Assembly (NCBI RefSeq): GCF_004005495.1
Contig: NZ_RZYA01000001.1
Location: 930,001 to 994,000, forward strand
From: Streptomyces antnestii
GTDB lineage: Bacteria; Actinomycetota; Actinomycetes; Streptomycetales; Streptomycetaceae
Length of the DNA stretch: 64,000 nt
Direction: 5' to 3'
The position numbers and the translations under genes are program-made. This document shows, piece after piece, positions 44,834 through 54,193 of this stretch. The notes under the pieces were generated by a model, which was not told the DNA's origin, ran no database searches, and saw only the letters and a program-made list of their open reading frames with translations. Within the stretch, counting starts at the first letter, position 1, and every line of letters begins with the position of its first letter.

Positions 44834-46419
44834 CGAGTTCGGCAGCGGAGACGAAGGTGGAAGTGAGCAGCGAGACCAGCCGGTACCGGCGGCGAAGCCC
44901 TGTCGAGATGCTGATCAGGGCGCAGCGGGAGGCGCCCGGTCGTCCTCTTCTGGCGTCGGAGGACGGAAGGGCCTCGGTCGGCGAGTTCGTGGACCTCGCC
45001 CGTCGGTGCGCCGTCGATCTGGTCGAGCTCCTCGGGGTCGGCGAGGGGGATCGCGTGGCTATCGTGGCGCGCAACTCGACGCACCGGCTTGCATGGCAGT
45101 ACGGCGCGTACTGGATCGGTGCCGTCGAGGTGTCGGTCAACTACGAGTTGAAGGGCGGGATGCTGCGCCACATCATCGAGGACAGCGACCCGAAGGTGAT
45201 CCTCGTCGACGCGGAGATCCTCTCCGATGTCGCCGAGATCGCGGGCAAGATCCCGCTCCAAGTGCTCGCGGCGCCCGTCACCTTGGGCGAGCACGTGGAT
45301 GCCCCGGCGCTGGACACCGCCGAGCAACGGCTGCCGGCCGGCAGCCTGGCGACGATCTTGTACACGTCTGGAACCACGGGGCCGTCCAAGGGCGTCATGC
45401 TCCCGCGCGGATACCTGGCGAACCACGCCGACACCTTCCGCGACATGCTCGGCATCCGCGGCGGCGATGTCGGATACTTCGTGCTCCCGTTCTTCCACGT
45501 TGACGCGCACATCCTGTTGCCCGCGGTCATCGAGGCTGGTGCGTCGATCTACTTCAGGGACCGGTTCAGCGTCCGGGCGTACTGGAAAGACATCACCACC
45601 CACGGTTGCGCCTGGACCTTGGCCGTGGGCTCGATGCTCTCCGCGGTCGCGACCGCGGTGCCGCCTGCGGCATCAGACGTGCGGCTGCGGTGCGTCGTGT
45701 GCGCGCCGGTACCGGACGAGGCGTACGAGCTCTTCGAGGATCGGCTGGGTATCCCCGTCATCAGCCTCTACGGCCAGACCGAGGCGGACAGTATCGCCTT
45801 CGACTCTCCGGACGTACGCAGGCGGGGAAGCGCCGGATCGCCGTGTGAGGCCTTCGAGGTGGCGATCCTGGACGCTGACGGTTTCCGTCTGCCGAGCGGC
45901 AAGGTGGGAGAGATCTGTCATCGGCCGAACGTGCCCAACATGACCATGTCCGGATACTGGAAGCGACCCGATGCCACGGTCAGTTCATGGCGGGACCTCT
46001 GGTACCACACGGGCGATCTCGGCATGCTCGACGAGGACGGCTACCTGTTCTTCAAGGGGCGGATGACCGACTCGCTGCGGTACCGGGGCGAGAACATCTC
46101 GGCCTACGAGTTGGAGTCGGTCTTGCGTGAGGCTCCCGGGGTGGACGACATCGCGGCGATCGGCATCGTCGACGCGTTGGGTGGCGAGGACGAAATCAAG
46201 GTCCTGGTCGCATGCTCGGAAGACGCGTCCTTCGAGGCTGCAGCGTTCTTCGAATTCTGTCAGAAGAACCTGCCGCGCTTCGCGGTACCCCGGTTCGTCG
46301 AGCAGGTGAGTGCATCCGAATTCGTGCGCAGCCCCGGCACCGGCGTGATCCAGAAGCACCGGCTCTCCAGGAGCGTGTGTGGCCCGGCGGTGTTCGACCG
46401 CCGACTGGTCCGGGGCTGA
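44830..46419 (+). CDS. Second acyl-CoA synthetase (AMP-forming, CaiC-like)
   Basis: A 529-aa AMP-binding enzyme with YTSGTTGPSKGVML at about residue 178, SLYGQTEADSIAFD near 315 and a C-terminal domain. The C-terminal catalytic Lys lies in a divergent context (SPGTGVIQKHRLSRS) in place of the usual KTxxGKIxK. The central motifs resemble crotonobetaine/carnitine-CoA ligases. It is co-translated with the first ligase (ATGA at 44830-44833). Two adjacent ligases suggest two different acids, or one acid activated at different stages. Confidence 0.87.
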   Translation: MTSSAAETKVEVSSETSRYRRRSPVEMLIRAQREAPGRPLLASEDGRASVGEFVDLARRCAVDLVELLGVGEGDRVAIVARNSTHRLAWQYGAYWIGAVEVSVNYELKGGMLRHIIEDSDPKVILVDAEILSDVAEIAGKIPLQVLAAPVTLGEHVDAPALDTAEQRLPAGSLATILYTSGTTGPSKGVMLPRGYLANHADTFRDMLGIRGGDVGYFVLPFFHVDAHILLPAVIEAGASIYFRDRFSVRAYWKDITTHGCAWTLAVGSMLSAVATAVPPAASDVRLRCVVCAPVPDEAYELFEDRLGIPVISLYGQTEADSIAFDSPDVRRRGSAGSPCEAFEVAILDADGFRLPSGKVGEICHRPNVPNMTMSGYWKRPDATVSSWRDLWYHTGDLGMLDEDGYLFFKGRMTDSLRYRGENISAYELESVLREAPGVDDIAAIGIVDALGGEDEIKVLVACSEDASFEAAAFFEFCQKNLPRFAVPRFVEQVSASEFVRSPGTGVIQKHRLSRSVCGPAVFDRRLVRG

Positions 46420-46444
46420 CTCGGGGCACGACGCAGGGGTGGTT

Positions 46445-46457
46445 GTGCAAAGTTCAC
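46445..46457. promoter_or_regulatory. Regulon palindrome site 3 (GTGCA-AAG-TTCAC)
   Basis: Matches GTGCA-N3-TGCAC with one mismatch, 177 bp before the PhyH-type dioxygenase start. Confidence 0.45.
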
Positions 46458-46634
46458 CTCTTCTTTCCGGAAGTGTGGGGCACGATTCAGTGGCAGCCGA
46501 AACCGGCCCAAGGGAATCATGAGACCCGGATCACAGCGGATCATGATCCGATTCATACCGAAGGCCCTGGCCTGGAGCACGCCAGCGGTCCACGCAATGG
46601 CGACGACAAGTACGCAGCGGAATGAGGTAAGCAA

Positions 46635-47489
46635 ATGAGCGAGACCCTCAGGAAGATCCCGGCGAAGGCGCCGATCGCAGACATCATGGCGATCTATCGG
46701 GAGGACGGCGGGGTCATCCTCCAGGGTGTGCTGAGCCCGGAAGAGGTCGCCACCTTCAATGCCGAGCTCGACCCCGTCGTGGGTGACTGGAAGCCGTGCG
46801 GCGAGACCACCGAGGACCCCTACATGCTGGCCTTCCTCGGCTCCAACACCAAGCGTCTCGACGCCGTTGTCTACAGCGACATCTTCGTCAAGGAGATCCT
46901 CAACAAGGAGATCATCAACGACCTCAGCTTTGCGGTGTTCAACGAGGAGTCCGGAGACTACTGGGTCTGCTCCTCGCAGGTCATCGAGATCGGTCCGAAC
47001 AGCACCGCGCAGCCGTTGCACCGCGACCTCGAGGTCTGGCCGTCGCTATTCCTGCCTCTGGGCCCGGCCGGCCCAGAAGCCTGTATCAACTTCATCATCG
47101 CGCTGACCGAGTTCACCGAGGAAAACGGTGCCACTCGCGCGATCCCGGGCAGTCACCGCTGGCGGGACTACGAGGACCGCGGAACGCCCGAGGCGACCAT
47201 CCCTGTGCTGCTGGAACCCGGCGACGCACTCTTCATGAGCGGCAAGGTCGCCCACGGCGGTGGCGCGAACGTCAGCTCCGACCAGTACCGCCGCGGCGTC
47301 AGCTTCGGCATCTGCCCGAGCATGCTCGTCGGCGAGGAGGCCTACCCGCTCATCGTCGGCACCGAGCGGGCCAAGACCCTGCCCAAGCGGGTGCAGAAGA
47401 TCCTCGGCTTCACATCGCAGTACCCGAAGAACTCGCCCGGCATCTGGCAGGGCAACTACGGCGAGCTGTCGGAATTCCTCGGCGTGTGA
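46635..47489 (+). CDS. PhyH-family Fe(II)/2-oxoglutarate-type dioxygenase
   Basis: A 284-aa protein with the jelly-roll facial triad: HRD in QPLHRDLEVW (about residues 123-128) and a distal His in KVAHGGGAN (about 203). A following Arg in YRRGVSFG should bind 2-oxoglutarate. Phytanoyl-CoA dioxygenases and relatives hydroxylate at the alpha position of branched acids or CoA esters and other small molecules. The gene stands alone between the ligases and the permease, with a terminator hairpin after it (47580). It fits the handling of branched acyl chains. Confidence 0.88.
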   Translation: MSETLRKIPAKAPIADIMAIYREDGGVILQGVLSPEEVATFNAELDPVVGDWKPCGETTEDPYMLAFLGSNTKRLDAVVYSDIFVKEILNKEIINDLSFAVFNEESGDYWVCSSQVIEIGPNSTAQPLHRDLEVWPSLFLPLGPAGPEACINFIIALTEFTEENGATRAIPGSHRWRDYEDRGTPEATIPVLLEPGDALFMSGKVAHGGGANVSSDQYRRGVSFGICPSMLVGEEAYPLIVGTERAKTLPKRVQKILGFTSQYPKNSPGIWQGNYGELSEFLGV

Positions 47490-47579
47490 ATTCGCTGCCA
47501 AGCGGCCAGGGCGGCTGCCGTCCGAATAAACGCGTCGGCCCAGCCCGGCTATTTCGCCCCTGCGTCTGCTAGCGCCTGC

Positions 47580-47618
47580 TCGCCGCCCGTATAAATTGCG
47601 GGCGGCGATCTGCGTTTT
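47580..47618 (+). terminator. Rho-independent-type terminator after the PhyH gene
   Basis: TCGCCGCCCG at 47580-47589 pairs with CGGGCGGCGA at 47599-47608, followed by a short T-rich stretch (tttt near 47615). It lies about 90 bp after the stop. Confidence 0.7.
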
Positions 47619-47640
47619 ATTCGCAGCGTATGAGTGGGCG

Positions 47641-47653
47641 ATGCAGTCTGCAC
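47641..47653. promoter_or_regulatory. Regulon palindrome site 4 (ATGCA-GTC-TGCAC)
   Basis: Matches the palindrome with one mismatch at the first base, 151 bp before the APC permease start and after the PhyH terminator. Confidence 0.5.
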
Positions 47654-47804
47654 CGTCGTGGGGTCGATTGTGAGACTTTTTGTTGTGGTCGGCGACGGGC
47701 TGACTGAGGACAGTTTCGTGAGGAGCGTCACAAGAAAGCTTCCAGCGTAAACCGACCACACGAGCGCTGCTGTATCGGCAGCCCGTTACTGAGAGACCGA
47801 GGAC

Positions 47805-49265
47805 ATGAGTGCATTCGATCAAACGGTGACACCCGCGGCGGACACCAGCTCAGAACGGGACCACGTGCTTCGTGGCAACCTGAACACCTTCAAGCTTCTG
47901 TTCGCGGTCCTGGCCTTCAACGGCCCGATCGCGGGCGTCATCTCGTTCCTTCCGCTCGTCATCGCGTACGGCAACGGCGTCGGCGCCCCAGCCGTGTTCG
48001 TCGCGGCGGGCATCCTGGTGGCGTTGTTCTCGGTGGGCTTCCTCAAGATGTCGCGACACATCGACAACCCGGGCGGCTTCTACTCGTACGTGACCAAGGG
48101 ACTCGGCCGTGAGGTCGGCCTCGGCTCTGCCTTTCTCGCGATCGTCACCTATGGGCTGATCTTCATCGCGATCTTCCCGCTGGAGGGCATCTATCTGCAG
48201 AAGCTGGTCCATGACACCTTCAACGGGCCGGACGTCTCGTGGAAGTGGTACGCGCTGTTGACGGTCGTGGTCGTCGCCGTCTTCGGATACTTCAATGTGG
48301 AGTTCTCGGCCCGCGCGCTCACCATCGCCATGGCCCTCGAGGGAGCGATGATCATCGTCTACGACGTGTCCGTGCTCCTGCGTGGCGGAGCGCACGGCCT
48401 GTCGATGCATTCCTTCACGCCCCACAACATGTTCTCCGGCAATGTCGGCATCGGCCTGCTGTTCGCGATGCTCTGCTTCTCCGGCTTCGAGGTCACGGCC
48501 ATCTTCCGCGACGAGGTCAAGAACCCGAACAAGACCATCCCCAGAGCCGCGTACCTGTTCATCGCCATCATCGGTATCGGCTATGCCGTCTCGGTGTGGG
48601 TGCTGATACAGGCCGTCGGTGAGAAGAGCGTCATCGCCCAGACCCAGGCAGACCCGACCGGCACCGCGCTGGCCTCGGTGCGGACGTTCTCGGGAACCCT
48701 CGCGGTCGACCTCGTCACCGTCCTGATCTGTACCGGCGCCTTCGCCTCGGTACTCGCCGGCCACAACGTGCTCGCTCGCTACATCTTCAACCTCGGTGTC
48801 GACGGGATCTTCCCGAAGGCGCTGGGCAAGGTGCACCCCAGGCATGGCTCGCCGAGCCTGGGCTCGGTCGTCATGACCACGGTCGCGCTGGCCTCGGTGC
48901 TGATCATGATCGCCATGAATGCGAACCCGCTCACCGTCTACGCACCCCTGACGGGCGGTAACGGCTACGGCCTGATCCTCGTGCTGTTCGTGACGACGAT
49001 CGCGATCCTGGCGTTCATGTTCCGCACGAAGCCCGAAGACACCAACGCGTGGCACCGCCTCGTCGCGCCAAGCCTGGCGCTGGTCGGCCTCGGTGTCGGC
49101 CTGTGGCTGGCCAGCAAGAACATCGAAGTCCTCGTTCCCAACGGCGGAGGCGCGGTGGCCGCGATGCTCACCCTCGTCTACGGCGTCTTCGTGGCCGGAA
49201 TCGTCTGGGCCCTGGTGCTCAAGAAGATCCGGCCCGCGTCGTACGCCAAGATCGGCCGCCAGTAG
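47805..49265 (+). CDS. APC-family amino acid/polyamine-type permease
   Basis: A 486-aa membrane protein with about twelve hydrophobic helices. Helix 1 is followed by the Gly-rich loop (FNGPIAGVISFLPLVIAYG), and helix 6 carries CFSGFEVTAIFRDE, the conserved APC helix-6 region with Glu. These transporters import amino acids, amines or related cations by proton symport. It is the only importer in the island, so the substrate is probably an amino or amine-like compound or a structural analogue. The PucR-type regulator gene lies next to it in the opposite direction. Confidence 0.88.
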   Translation: MSAFDQTVTPAADTSSERDHVLRGNLNTFKLLFAVLAFNGPIAGVISFLPLVIAYGNGVGAPAVFVAAGILVALFSVGFLKMSRHIDNPGGFYSYVTKGLGREVGLGSAFLAIVTYGLIFIAIFPLEGIYLQKLVHDTFNGPDVSWKWYALLTVVVVAVFGYFNVEFSARALTIAMALEGAMIIVYDVSVLLRGGAHGLSMHSFTPHNMFSGNVGIGLLFAMLCFSGFEVTAIFRDEVKNPNKTIPRAAYLFIAIIGIGYAVSVWVLIQAVGEKSVIAQTQADPTGTALASVRTFSGTLAVDLVTVLICTGAFASVLAGHNVLARYIFNLGVDGIFPKALGKVHPRHGSPSLGSVVMTTVALASVLIMIAMNANPLTVYAPLTGGNGYGLILVLFVTTIAILAFMFRTKPEDTNAWHRLVAPSLALVGLGVGLWLASKNIEVLVPNGGGAVAAMLTLVYGVFVAGIVWALVLKKIRPASYAKIGRQ

Positions 49266-49332
49266 CCCTGTTGCCGCCTGTTCGTCGCCGGGGATGCGGT
49301 GTCGGCCCGGTCGAGTTCTACGAGGGTCGGCC

Positions 49333-50577
49333 TCAGCCGGCCTTCGTGGAACGCGGACCGTCCTTCGTCAGTTCGACAAACAGCAGCGCGATGTCGACTT
49401 CGCTGGCGTTCTCGGTCAGCGGCCTCGGCAGGAGGGCAGCGGCGCGGGCAAGCCGGCGGTCGATCGTGTTGCGATGGGCGAACAGCAGCTCGGCGGTACG
49501 CGAGGCGTTGAACTGCTCGCGGATGAAGGTGCGCACGACGACCCGCAGATCCTGGGAAGCGTGCGCCAGGTCACCCAGGGTGTCCTCGACGAATCGCCGG
49601 GTCTCCTCCTCCTCCGACAGCATGGTGAGCAGCCGGACGTCCTGGAAGCGGACGATGTCGGCGGATGACCCCAGTCGAAGGAGCAGGCGCTTCACAGCCA
49701 TCGCATCCATGTGGCTGCGGCGGAACCCGAGGAGGTCCTTGGCCGGGTTGCCCAGGGCGAGGTGCGTACCCGGTGCCGGCGACACCGCCTCGCGCAACGA
49801 CTCGACGGTGGGCAGGTGGCTGGTCGGGAGCCAGATCCACGCCGTGGTCAGTCCGGCCAGGAGGGTCAGCCTGTGATGTGCGCCTACGACCCGCATCAGC
49901 TGCTCCCCGACAAGCTCGAAACTCGGGGCGGATTCGACGGATTCGGCCCAGACGACACCGGCGATGTGGTCCCCGGTCAGCGCATAGGACAGCTCGGCTT
50001 CGGCCCGCTTCCGCTCCAGCGGAGCGCCGTCGAGGAGCAGTTGAACGGTTGCCTGACGCTGCAGAGGGGTCCGCGCGGCGAGATCGGACTGGGATGCCTG
50101 GACCGAGGCGCTCAAGGCCGCCATCGCGTCGTCGGTGAACGTCGTGATCGAGGCCGCCGACACCTCGATGACCTCCTGGAGCACGTCCTGGTGGGTGGCG
50201 CGTTTCAAGCAGGCCCTGAGCCACCACGACCACACGACGCTCTGGGCCGAACGCCAGGGGCCGATGTCGTCCGCGGTGAAGCCGCGGAGCACGAGGTCGC
50301 TGGCGTACTTGGAGAGCGCCTCGGTCCGGGGAGGGGTGATGCGGCGTCCCGGGGTCTCGATGTTGCCCGTGAGCCACCGCTCGATGTTGGTACGTGTGAT
50401 CTCGAGATCGAGGTCCGCGAGGGCTGTGCCCTCGGCCCAGGCGGGATCCTGCGTGGTCTGCCGGCCCGACGTGACGACTTCCTCGATCAGCTTGTCCGCC
50501 TGAGGACGGAGCTCGATCGCGACTTGCCGGACGATCTCGAGCGCTTCCGCCGAGGGAATGGGCCACAACTCGTTCAT
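49333..50577 (-). CDS. PucR/CdaR-type transcriptional regulator
   Basis: A 414-aa protein with an N-terminal helical sensory region, a central GGDEF-like/CdaR domain (about 190-310) and the C-terminal PucR HTH (DLRVVVRTFIREQFNASRTA, then LFAHRNTIDRRL). These regulators usually activate nearby catabolic genes in response to a small molecule, often a nitrogen compound. It lies between the permease gene and the divergent saccharopine-dehydrogenase-like gene, so it is a candidate activator of both and of the whole island. Confidence 0.85.
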   Translation of the reverse strand: MNELWPIPSAEALEIVRQVAIELRPQADKLIEEVVTSGRQTTQDPAWAEGTALADLDLEITRTNIERWLTGNIETPGRRITPPRTEALSKYASDLVLRGFTADDIGPWRSAQSVVWSWWLRACLKRATHQDVLQEVIEVSAASITTFTDDAMAALSASVQASQSDLAARTPLQRQATVQLLLDGAPLERKRAEAELSYALTGDHIAGVVWAESVESAPSFELVGEQLMRVVGAHHRLTLLAGLTTAWIWLPTSHLPTVESLREAVSPAPGTHLALGNPAKDLLGFRRSHMDAMAVKRLLLRLGSSADIVRFQDVRLLTMLSEEEETRRFVEDTLGDLAHASQDLRVVVRTFIREQFNASRTAELLFAHRNTIDRRLARAAALLPRPLTENASEVDIALLFVELTKDGPRSTKAG

Positions 50578-50698
50578 AGAAAACCAACCAATTCCTTCTA
50601 CTGATCTGTTTGGCGACCTGACATCCCATTGCTGTAGCCGAGCGTACCGCCCGGGCTGTCCGGAAACGCGCCTAAGTGAATTCCGCGAGTGCCGACTC

Positions 50699-50728
50699 TT
50701 GACGGTTTCCGAGTGTGGAATCTATCGT
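50699..50728 (+). promoter_or_regulatory. Candidate vegetative promoter for the saccharopine-dehydrogenase-like gene
   Basis: TTGACG at 50699-50704 and TATCGT at 50723-50728 are separated by 18 bp and lie about 40 bp before the start codon, which has AAGGAGG. The pattern fits an HrdB-type promoter. Confidence 0.55.
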
Positions 50729-50769
50729 CGCACCCATTCGTGCTTAATGTCATTAAGGAGGGAGCAAAA

Positions 50770-51906
50770 ATGCGTGTCTCAGTAGTTGGTGGAGCCGGTG
50801 GCATCGGCCGCGCGGCGGTGCACGCCGTGGCAGGATTCGACGAAGTCGCCGAGGTGGTCGTCCTCGATCGCGACGCCGAGCGCGGTGACCGACTCGTCGC
50901 CCGCATCGGAGCCAAGGGGACGTTCCAGGCGTACGACGCCGACAACGACGATCTGGCGGCGATGCTCCGCGGCAGTGACGTCGTGATCAGCACTCTCGGC
51001 CCGTACACGCGATTCGGTCGCCGGACGATCGAGGCCGCCATCGAGGCCGGTGTGGACTATGTCGACGTCAACGACGACTGGGCGCCGACTCTCGAGGCGC
51101 TCACCTTGGGGGACCGGGCGAAGCAGGCCGACGTCACGGCCGTCGTGGGCATGGGGGCGAGCCCAGGCGTCGTCAGCGTCCTCGCGATGCGCGCGGTGCG
51201 CGAGCTCGACACCGTCGACGAGCTCGTCACCGGGTGGGCGCTCGCGGGCGTCGGTCCGGAGGAAGGCAACGCCAAGCCGAGCGCGGCCTTGATCCACACC
51301 GTCGAGGAGACGACCGGCCTGATCAAGGTCACCGAGGACGGCGTCGAGCGAATGGTTCCGCCGCTGCAGACCTTCGACCTGGACTACCCGGGGATCGGCA
51401 AGCTCGACATCCGGACCATCGGCCACCCTGAGCCGGTGACGCTTCCCCGAGTGGTGAAGGGCCTCCGCCGAAGCGTCAACGTGATGTCCGGGCCGAACTG
51501 GTGGTTCGAGCACCTGGAGTCGGTGGCCAAGCGGGTCGACGCCGGCGAGCTCACCGTTCGGGACGCCGCGCTGATCCTCGAAGAGCCGGTCGAGCGGCCG
51601 GCCGACGCACCGCCGACCCTTCGTACGCCCACGCTGTGGGCCTGGGCGAAGGGCCGGAAGGACGGCTGCGACGCCCGCGTCGGCGTCGGGCTCGTCAAGT
51701 GGCCCGTAGGCAGGATGGCACCGGCGACGGCCATCCCGGCCGCCGTCGTCGCCCAGATGCTGCTGCGCAAGGAGATCAAGGCGCCCGGCGTGGTGACGCC
51801 CGAGGAGGTCGTCCCGTTCGAGCTGCTCATGGAGCGCCTGGATCCGTTCTACGTGCTGCCGCAGAGCGTGCCTGACCTCTACACCGTCGCCGTCGAGTTC
51901 GACTGA
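50770..51906 (+). CDS. Saccharopine dehydrogenase-like NAD(P)-binding protein
   Basis: A 378-aa protein with an N-terminal Rossmann motif (VVGGAGGIGRAAVHAV at residues 4-19). It has the family's DVNDDW and GASPGV elements (near residues 98 and 125) and a C-terminal domain with a long alpha-beta arrangement. Such proteins act as trans-acyl reductases, homospermidine synthase-like or amino-acid dehydrogenase-like enzymes. The reaction here is unclear. AAGGAGG precedes the ATG at 50770. It is followed by the thioesterase gene 31 bp later in the same operon. Confidence 0.82.
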   Translation: MRVSVVGGAGGIGRAAVHAVAGFDEVAEVVVLDRDAERGDRLVARIGAKGTFQAYDADNDDLAAMLRGSDVVISTLGPYTRFGRRTIEAAIEAGVDYVDVNDDWAPTLEALTLGDRAKQADVTAVVGMGASPGVVSVLAMRAVRELDTVDELVTGWALAGVGPEEGNAKPSAALIHTVEETTGLIKVTEDGVERMVPPLQTFDLDYPGIGKLDIRTIGHPEPVTLPRVVKGLRRSVNVMSGPNWWFEHLESVAKRVDAGELTVRDAALILEEPVERPADAPPTLRTPTLWAWAKGRKDGCDARVGVGLVKWPVGRMAPATAIPAAVVAQMLLRKEIKAPGVVTPEEVVPFELLMERLDPFYVLPQSVPDLYTVAVEFD

Positions 51907-51937
51907 CAGCGCGGCTCGTTGAGACGGAGGCAAGAAG

Positions 51938-52339
51938 ATGAGCGACTTCACTCCCACCTGGGAGCACACGCTCGTGCTCCGGGAGCGCGACTTCGACGGG
52001 CTCGGCCACCTCACGGCGGCGGCTTACCTCGAGGTTCTTGAGGAGGCCCGCACGGTGTGGCTGCGCTCGACGGTGGTCGACGGTCCGCCGATGTATGTGG
52101 TGGCCGAGCAGAACATCCGGTACCGCAGGGAGATCCGCCAGGGGGACTCACCGCTGCGGATCCTGATCGCGCCCAGTCTCGACTCGCCGCAGCGGTACAC
52201 GGTGAACGAGACCATCGTCAGCAGCGCGGGCAACGTCCACGCCGTTTCCCGAGCGGTGCTCGTCGCCTGGGATCCGGTGCACCGACGACCCCGTGATCTC
52301 AATGAGCTCGAGCTTGCGCTCGTCGCGCCGCCCTTGTAG
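51938..52339 (+). CDS. Hotdog-fold acyl-CoA thioesterase
   Basis: A 133-aa 4HBT-type thioesterase with the active-site helix start DFDGLGHLTAAAYLEVLEEA. Asp17-class enzymes have D-x-x-G-H-V/M-N-N; here the Asn is replaced by Thr (GHLT). It probably releases CoA from an acyl-CoA intermediate. It shares an operon with the saccharopine-dehydrogenase-like gene. AACGGAGGCAAG-type sequence is found before the ATG. Confidence 0.82.
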   Translation: MSDFTPTWEHTLVLRERDFDGLGHLTAAAYLEVLEEARTVWLRSTVVDGPPMYVVAEQNIRYRREIRQGDSPLRILIAPSLDSPQRYTVNETIVSSAGNVHAVSRAVLVAWDPVHRRPRDLNELELALVAPPL

Positions 52340-52459
52340 GCGGCAGGCCGCGGCACGGATCCGGCGGCGTCGTGCTGTTCCGCACGGCGATCGGCGCGGT
52401 GGGGATCCTCCCGATCGCGCTACGGCACGGACTGGTGCGGCAACTACGAGAGTGCCGAG

Positions 52460-52472
52460 GTGCACTCTGCAC
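52460..52472. promoter_or_regulatory. Regulon palindrome site 5 (GTGCA-CTC-TGCAC)
   Basis: A perfect match to GTGCA-N3-TGCAC, 242 bp before the aldehyde dehydrogenase start. It overlaps a second dyad, AGAGTGC...GCACTCT, at 52449-52468. Confidence 0.6.
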
Positions 52473-52714
52473 AGGAAATGCAGCGGAATTGCCAAGAACC
52501 GTTGCAGCCGAGATCACGCGCCACATGACAGGGTCGTGGAAATCGATGTTCCGTCTACGACTTCCTTCCCAAGTCCCACTGCGAGCGCATTTTCCTCGTG
52601 GGCGGTTGCGCCGCAACGACGGCGAGTAGCGAGGCATCGGCTCGATATTCGGTTACTTCGCGGAAAACAGGTGCTCTGGTGCGCGAAGGCTCGGACTTGG
52701 AAGGACTTGTACCC

Positions 52715-54193
52715 ATGGGTGAACCGCCGGCGACCGCCGAGATCCACGCGGGACTGCTGATCGGAGGCGAATGGGTCTCGGAGGGCCGCGACCGCCGCGA
52801 CTCGGTGAGTCCCGTGACGGGCGAGGTCATCGGGTCATTCGTGCTGGGGACCGCTGAGGACGTGGACCGTGCGATCTCGGCCGCGCGTGCCGCGGCACCG
52901 GCCTGGGCGACGAAGACCGTCTACGAGCGCATCGAGCTCCTCGAGGCCGTCGTCCGCGTCCTGGAGGCGCGCCGGAAGGACCTCGCGACGCTGATGACGC
53001 TCGAGCAGGGCAAGCCCTATGCGGCCGAGGCCTGGTTCGAGGTCGACGAGGCGATAGGGCACTTCAACGAGGCAGCCTTGGGCGCGCGAACGCTCCTCGA
53101 GGGCCGCGTCGTGCCGTCGGCTGTCGCCTCCTGCCGCAACTACGTCTATCGAGTGCCCCTTGGCGTGGTCGGTGCCATACAGCCGTGGAACTTCCCGCTG
53201 GGCATGGCGGCCCAGCACGTCGCGCCGGCGATTGCGGCAGGCAACACGGTCGTCTCCATCCCCGCCCCCACCACGAGCCTCGTCGCGCACCTGTTCATGC
53301 AGTGCCTGGTCGAGGCCGGTCTGCCGGCCGGTGTCGTCAACTTCGTCACCGGCGAAGGCGCCGTGGTCGGCGATGCCCTCACCGCCGACGAGCGGGTGAA
53401 CGCGGTGATCTTCACCGGATCGACCGCGACCGGGAAGCTTGTCGCCGCCAACGCAAAGGAGCGCGCCCGGCTGCTGGAGCTGGGCGGCAACGGCCCGATG
53501 GTCGTCCTCGAGGACGCGGACCTCGACCGCGCCGTCGCCGGCGTCATGGAGGGAGCCCTCCTCAACGCCGGTCAGGCATGCTCCGCCGCGGAGCTCATCC
53601 TGGTCCACGACGACGTCTACGACGAGTTCGCCGAGAGGCTCGCTGAGGCCGTGCGGTCGTCGGTCGTCCTGGGCAACCCGTTCGAGGAGACGACGACCAT
53701 GGGTCCGCTCCAGAACGAGCCGACCGCGGCCAAGGTGGACAGCCACGTCGCCGACGCTGTGGCCAAGGGAGCCACGATCCTGACCGGCGGTGCCCGAGCG
53801 GAGCGCTTCCCGACCGAGCTCTACTGGCCCGCGACGGTGTTGGCCGGTGTGACCGGAGAGATGGCGATCAGTCAGGCCGAGACCTTCGGCCCGGTGATGC
53901 CGCTCCAGCGGATCTCCTCGGAGGAGGAGGCTCTGCGGCTGATCGACGAGTCCAGCTACGGACTGTCCGCGGCCGTCTTCACCGAGAACGTCGGTCGTGG
54001 CCTGAAGTTCGCCGAGCGGGCCTCGGCAGGTTCGGTCAATGTCAACACCTCCAGCGTCTGGACCGAGCTTGCCCTGCCCTTCGGCGGCCGCTCCGGCAAG
54101 GGCAGCGGAGTGGGTCGAGTACAGGGCCACTATGCGCTTGAGGCCTTCATCGAGTACAAGACGATCATTGTCGACCTCGGGGGTGCCCAGTGA
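52715..54193 (+). CDS. Aldehyde dehydrogenase
   Basis: A 492-aa NAD(P)-dependent aldehyde dehydrogenase with catalytic Glu in LELGGNGPMVVLED and nucleophilic Cys in NAGQACSAAEL. Also present are the PWNFPLG and FTGSTATGK cofactor elements and the C-terminal TFGPVMPL and LPFGGRSGKGSG. The Cys-loop differs slightly from the norm (GQACSA rather than GQxCxx). I chose the ATG at 52715, with GGAAGGAC upstream, because longer readings lack conserved sequence. Its stop overlaps the GMC oxidoreductase start (GTGA), so aldehydes from alcohol oxidation are handed on to it. Confidence 0.92.
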   Translation: MGEPPATAEIHAGLLIGGEWVSEGRDRRDSVSPVTGEVIGSFVLGTAEDVDRAISAARAAAPAWATKTVYERIELLEAVVRVLEARRKDLATLMTLEQGKPYAAEAWFEVDEAIGHFNEAALGARTLLEGRVVPSAVASCRNYVYRVPLGVVGAIQPWNFPLGMAAQHVAPAIAAGNTVVSIPAPTTSLVAHLFMQCLVEAGLPAGVVNFVTGEGAVVGDALTADERVNAVIFTGSTATGKLVAANAKERARLLELGGNGPMVVLEDADLDRAVAGVMEGALLNAGQACSAAELILVHDDVYDEFAERLAEAVRSSVVLGNPFEETTTMGPLQNEPTAAKVDSHVADAVAKGATILTGGARAERFPTELYWPATVLAGVTGEMAISQAETFGPVMPLQRISSEEEALRLIDESSYGLSAAVFTENVGRGLKFAERASAGSVNVNTSSVWTELALPFGGRSGKGSGVGRVQGHYALEAFIEYKTIIVDLGGAQ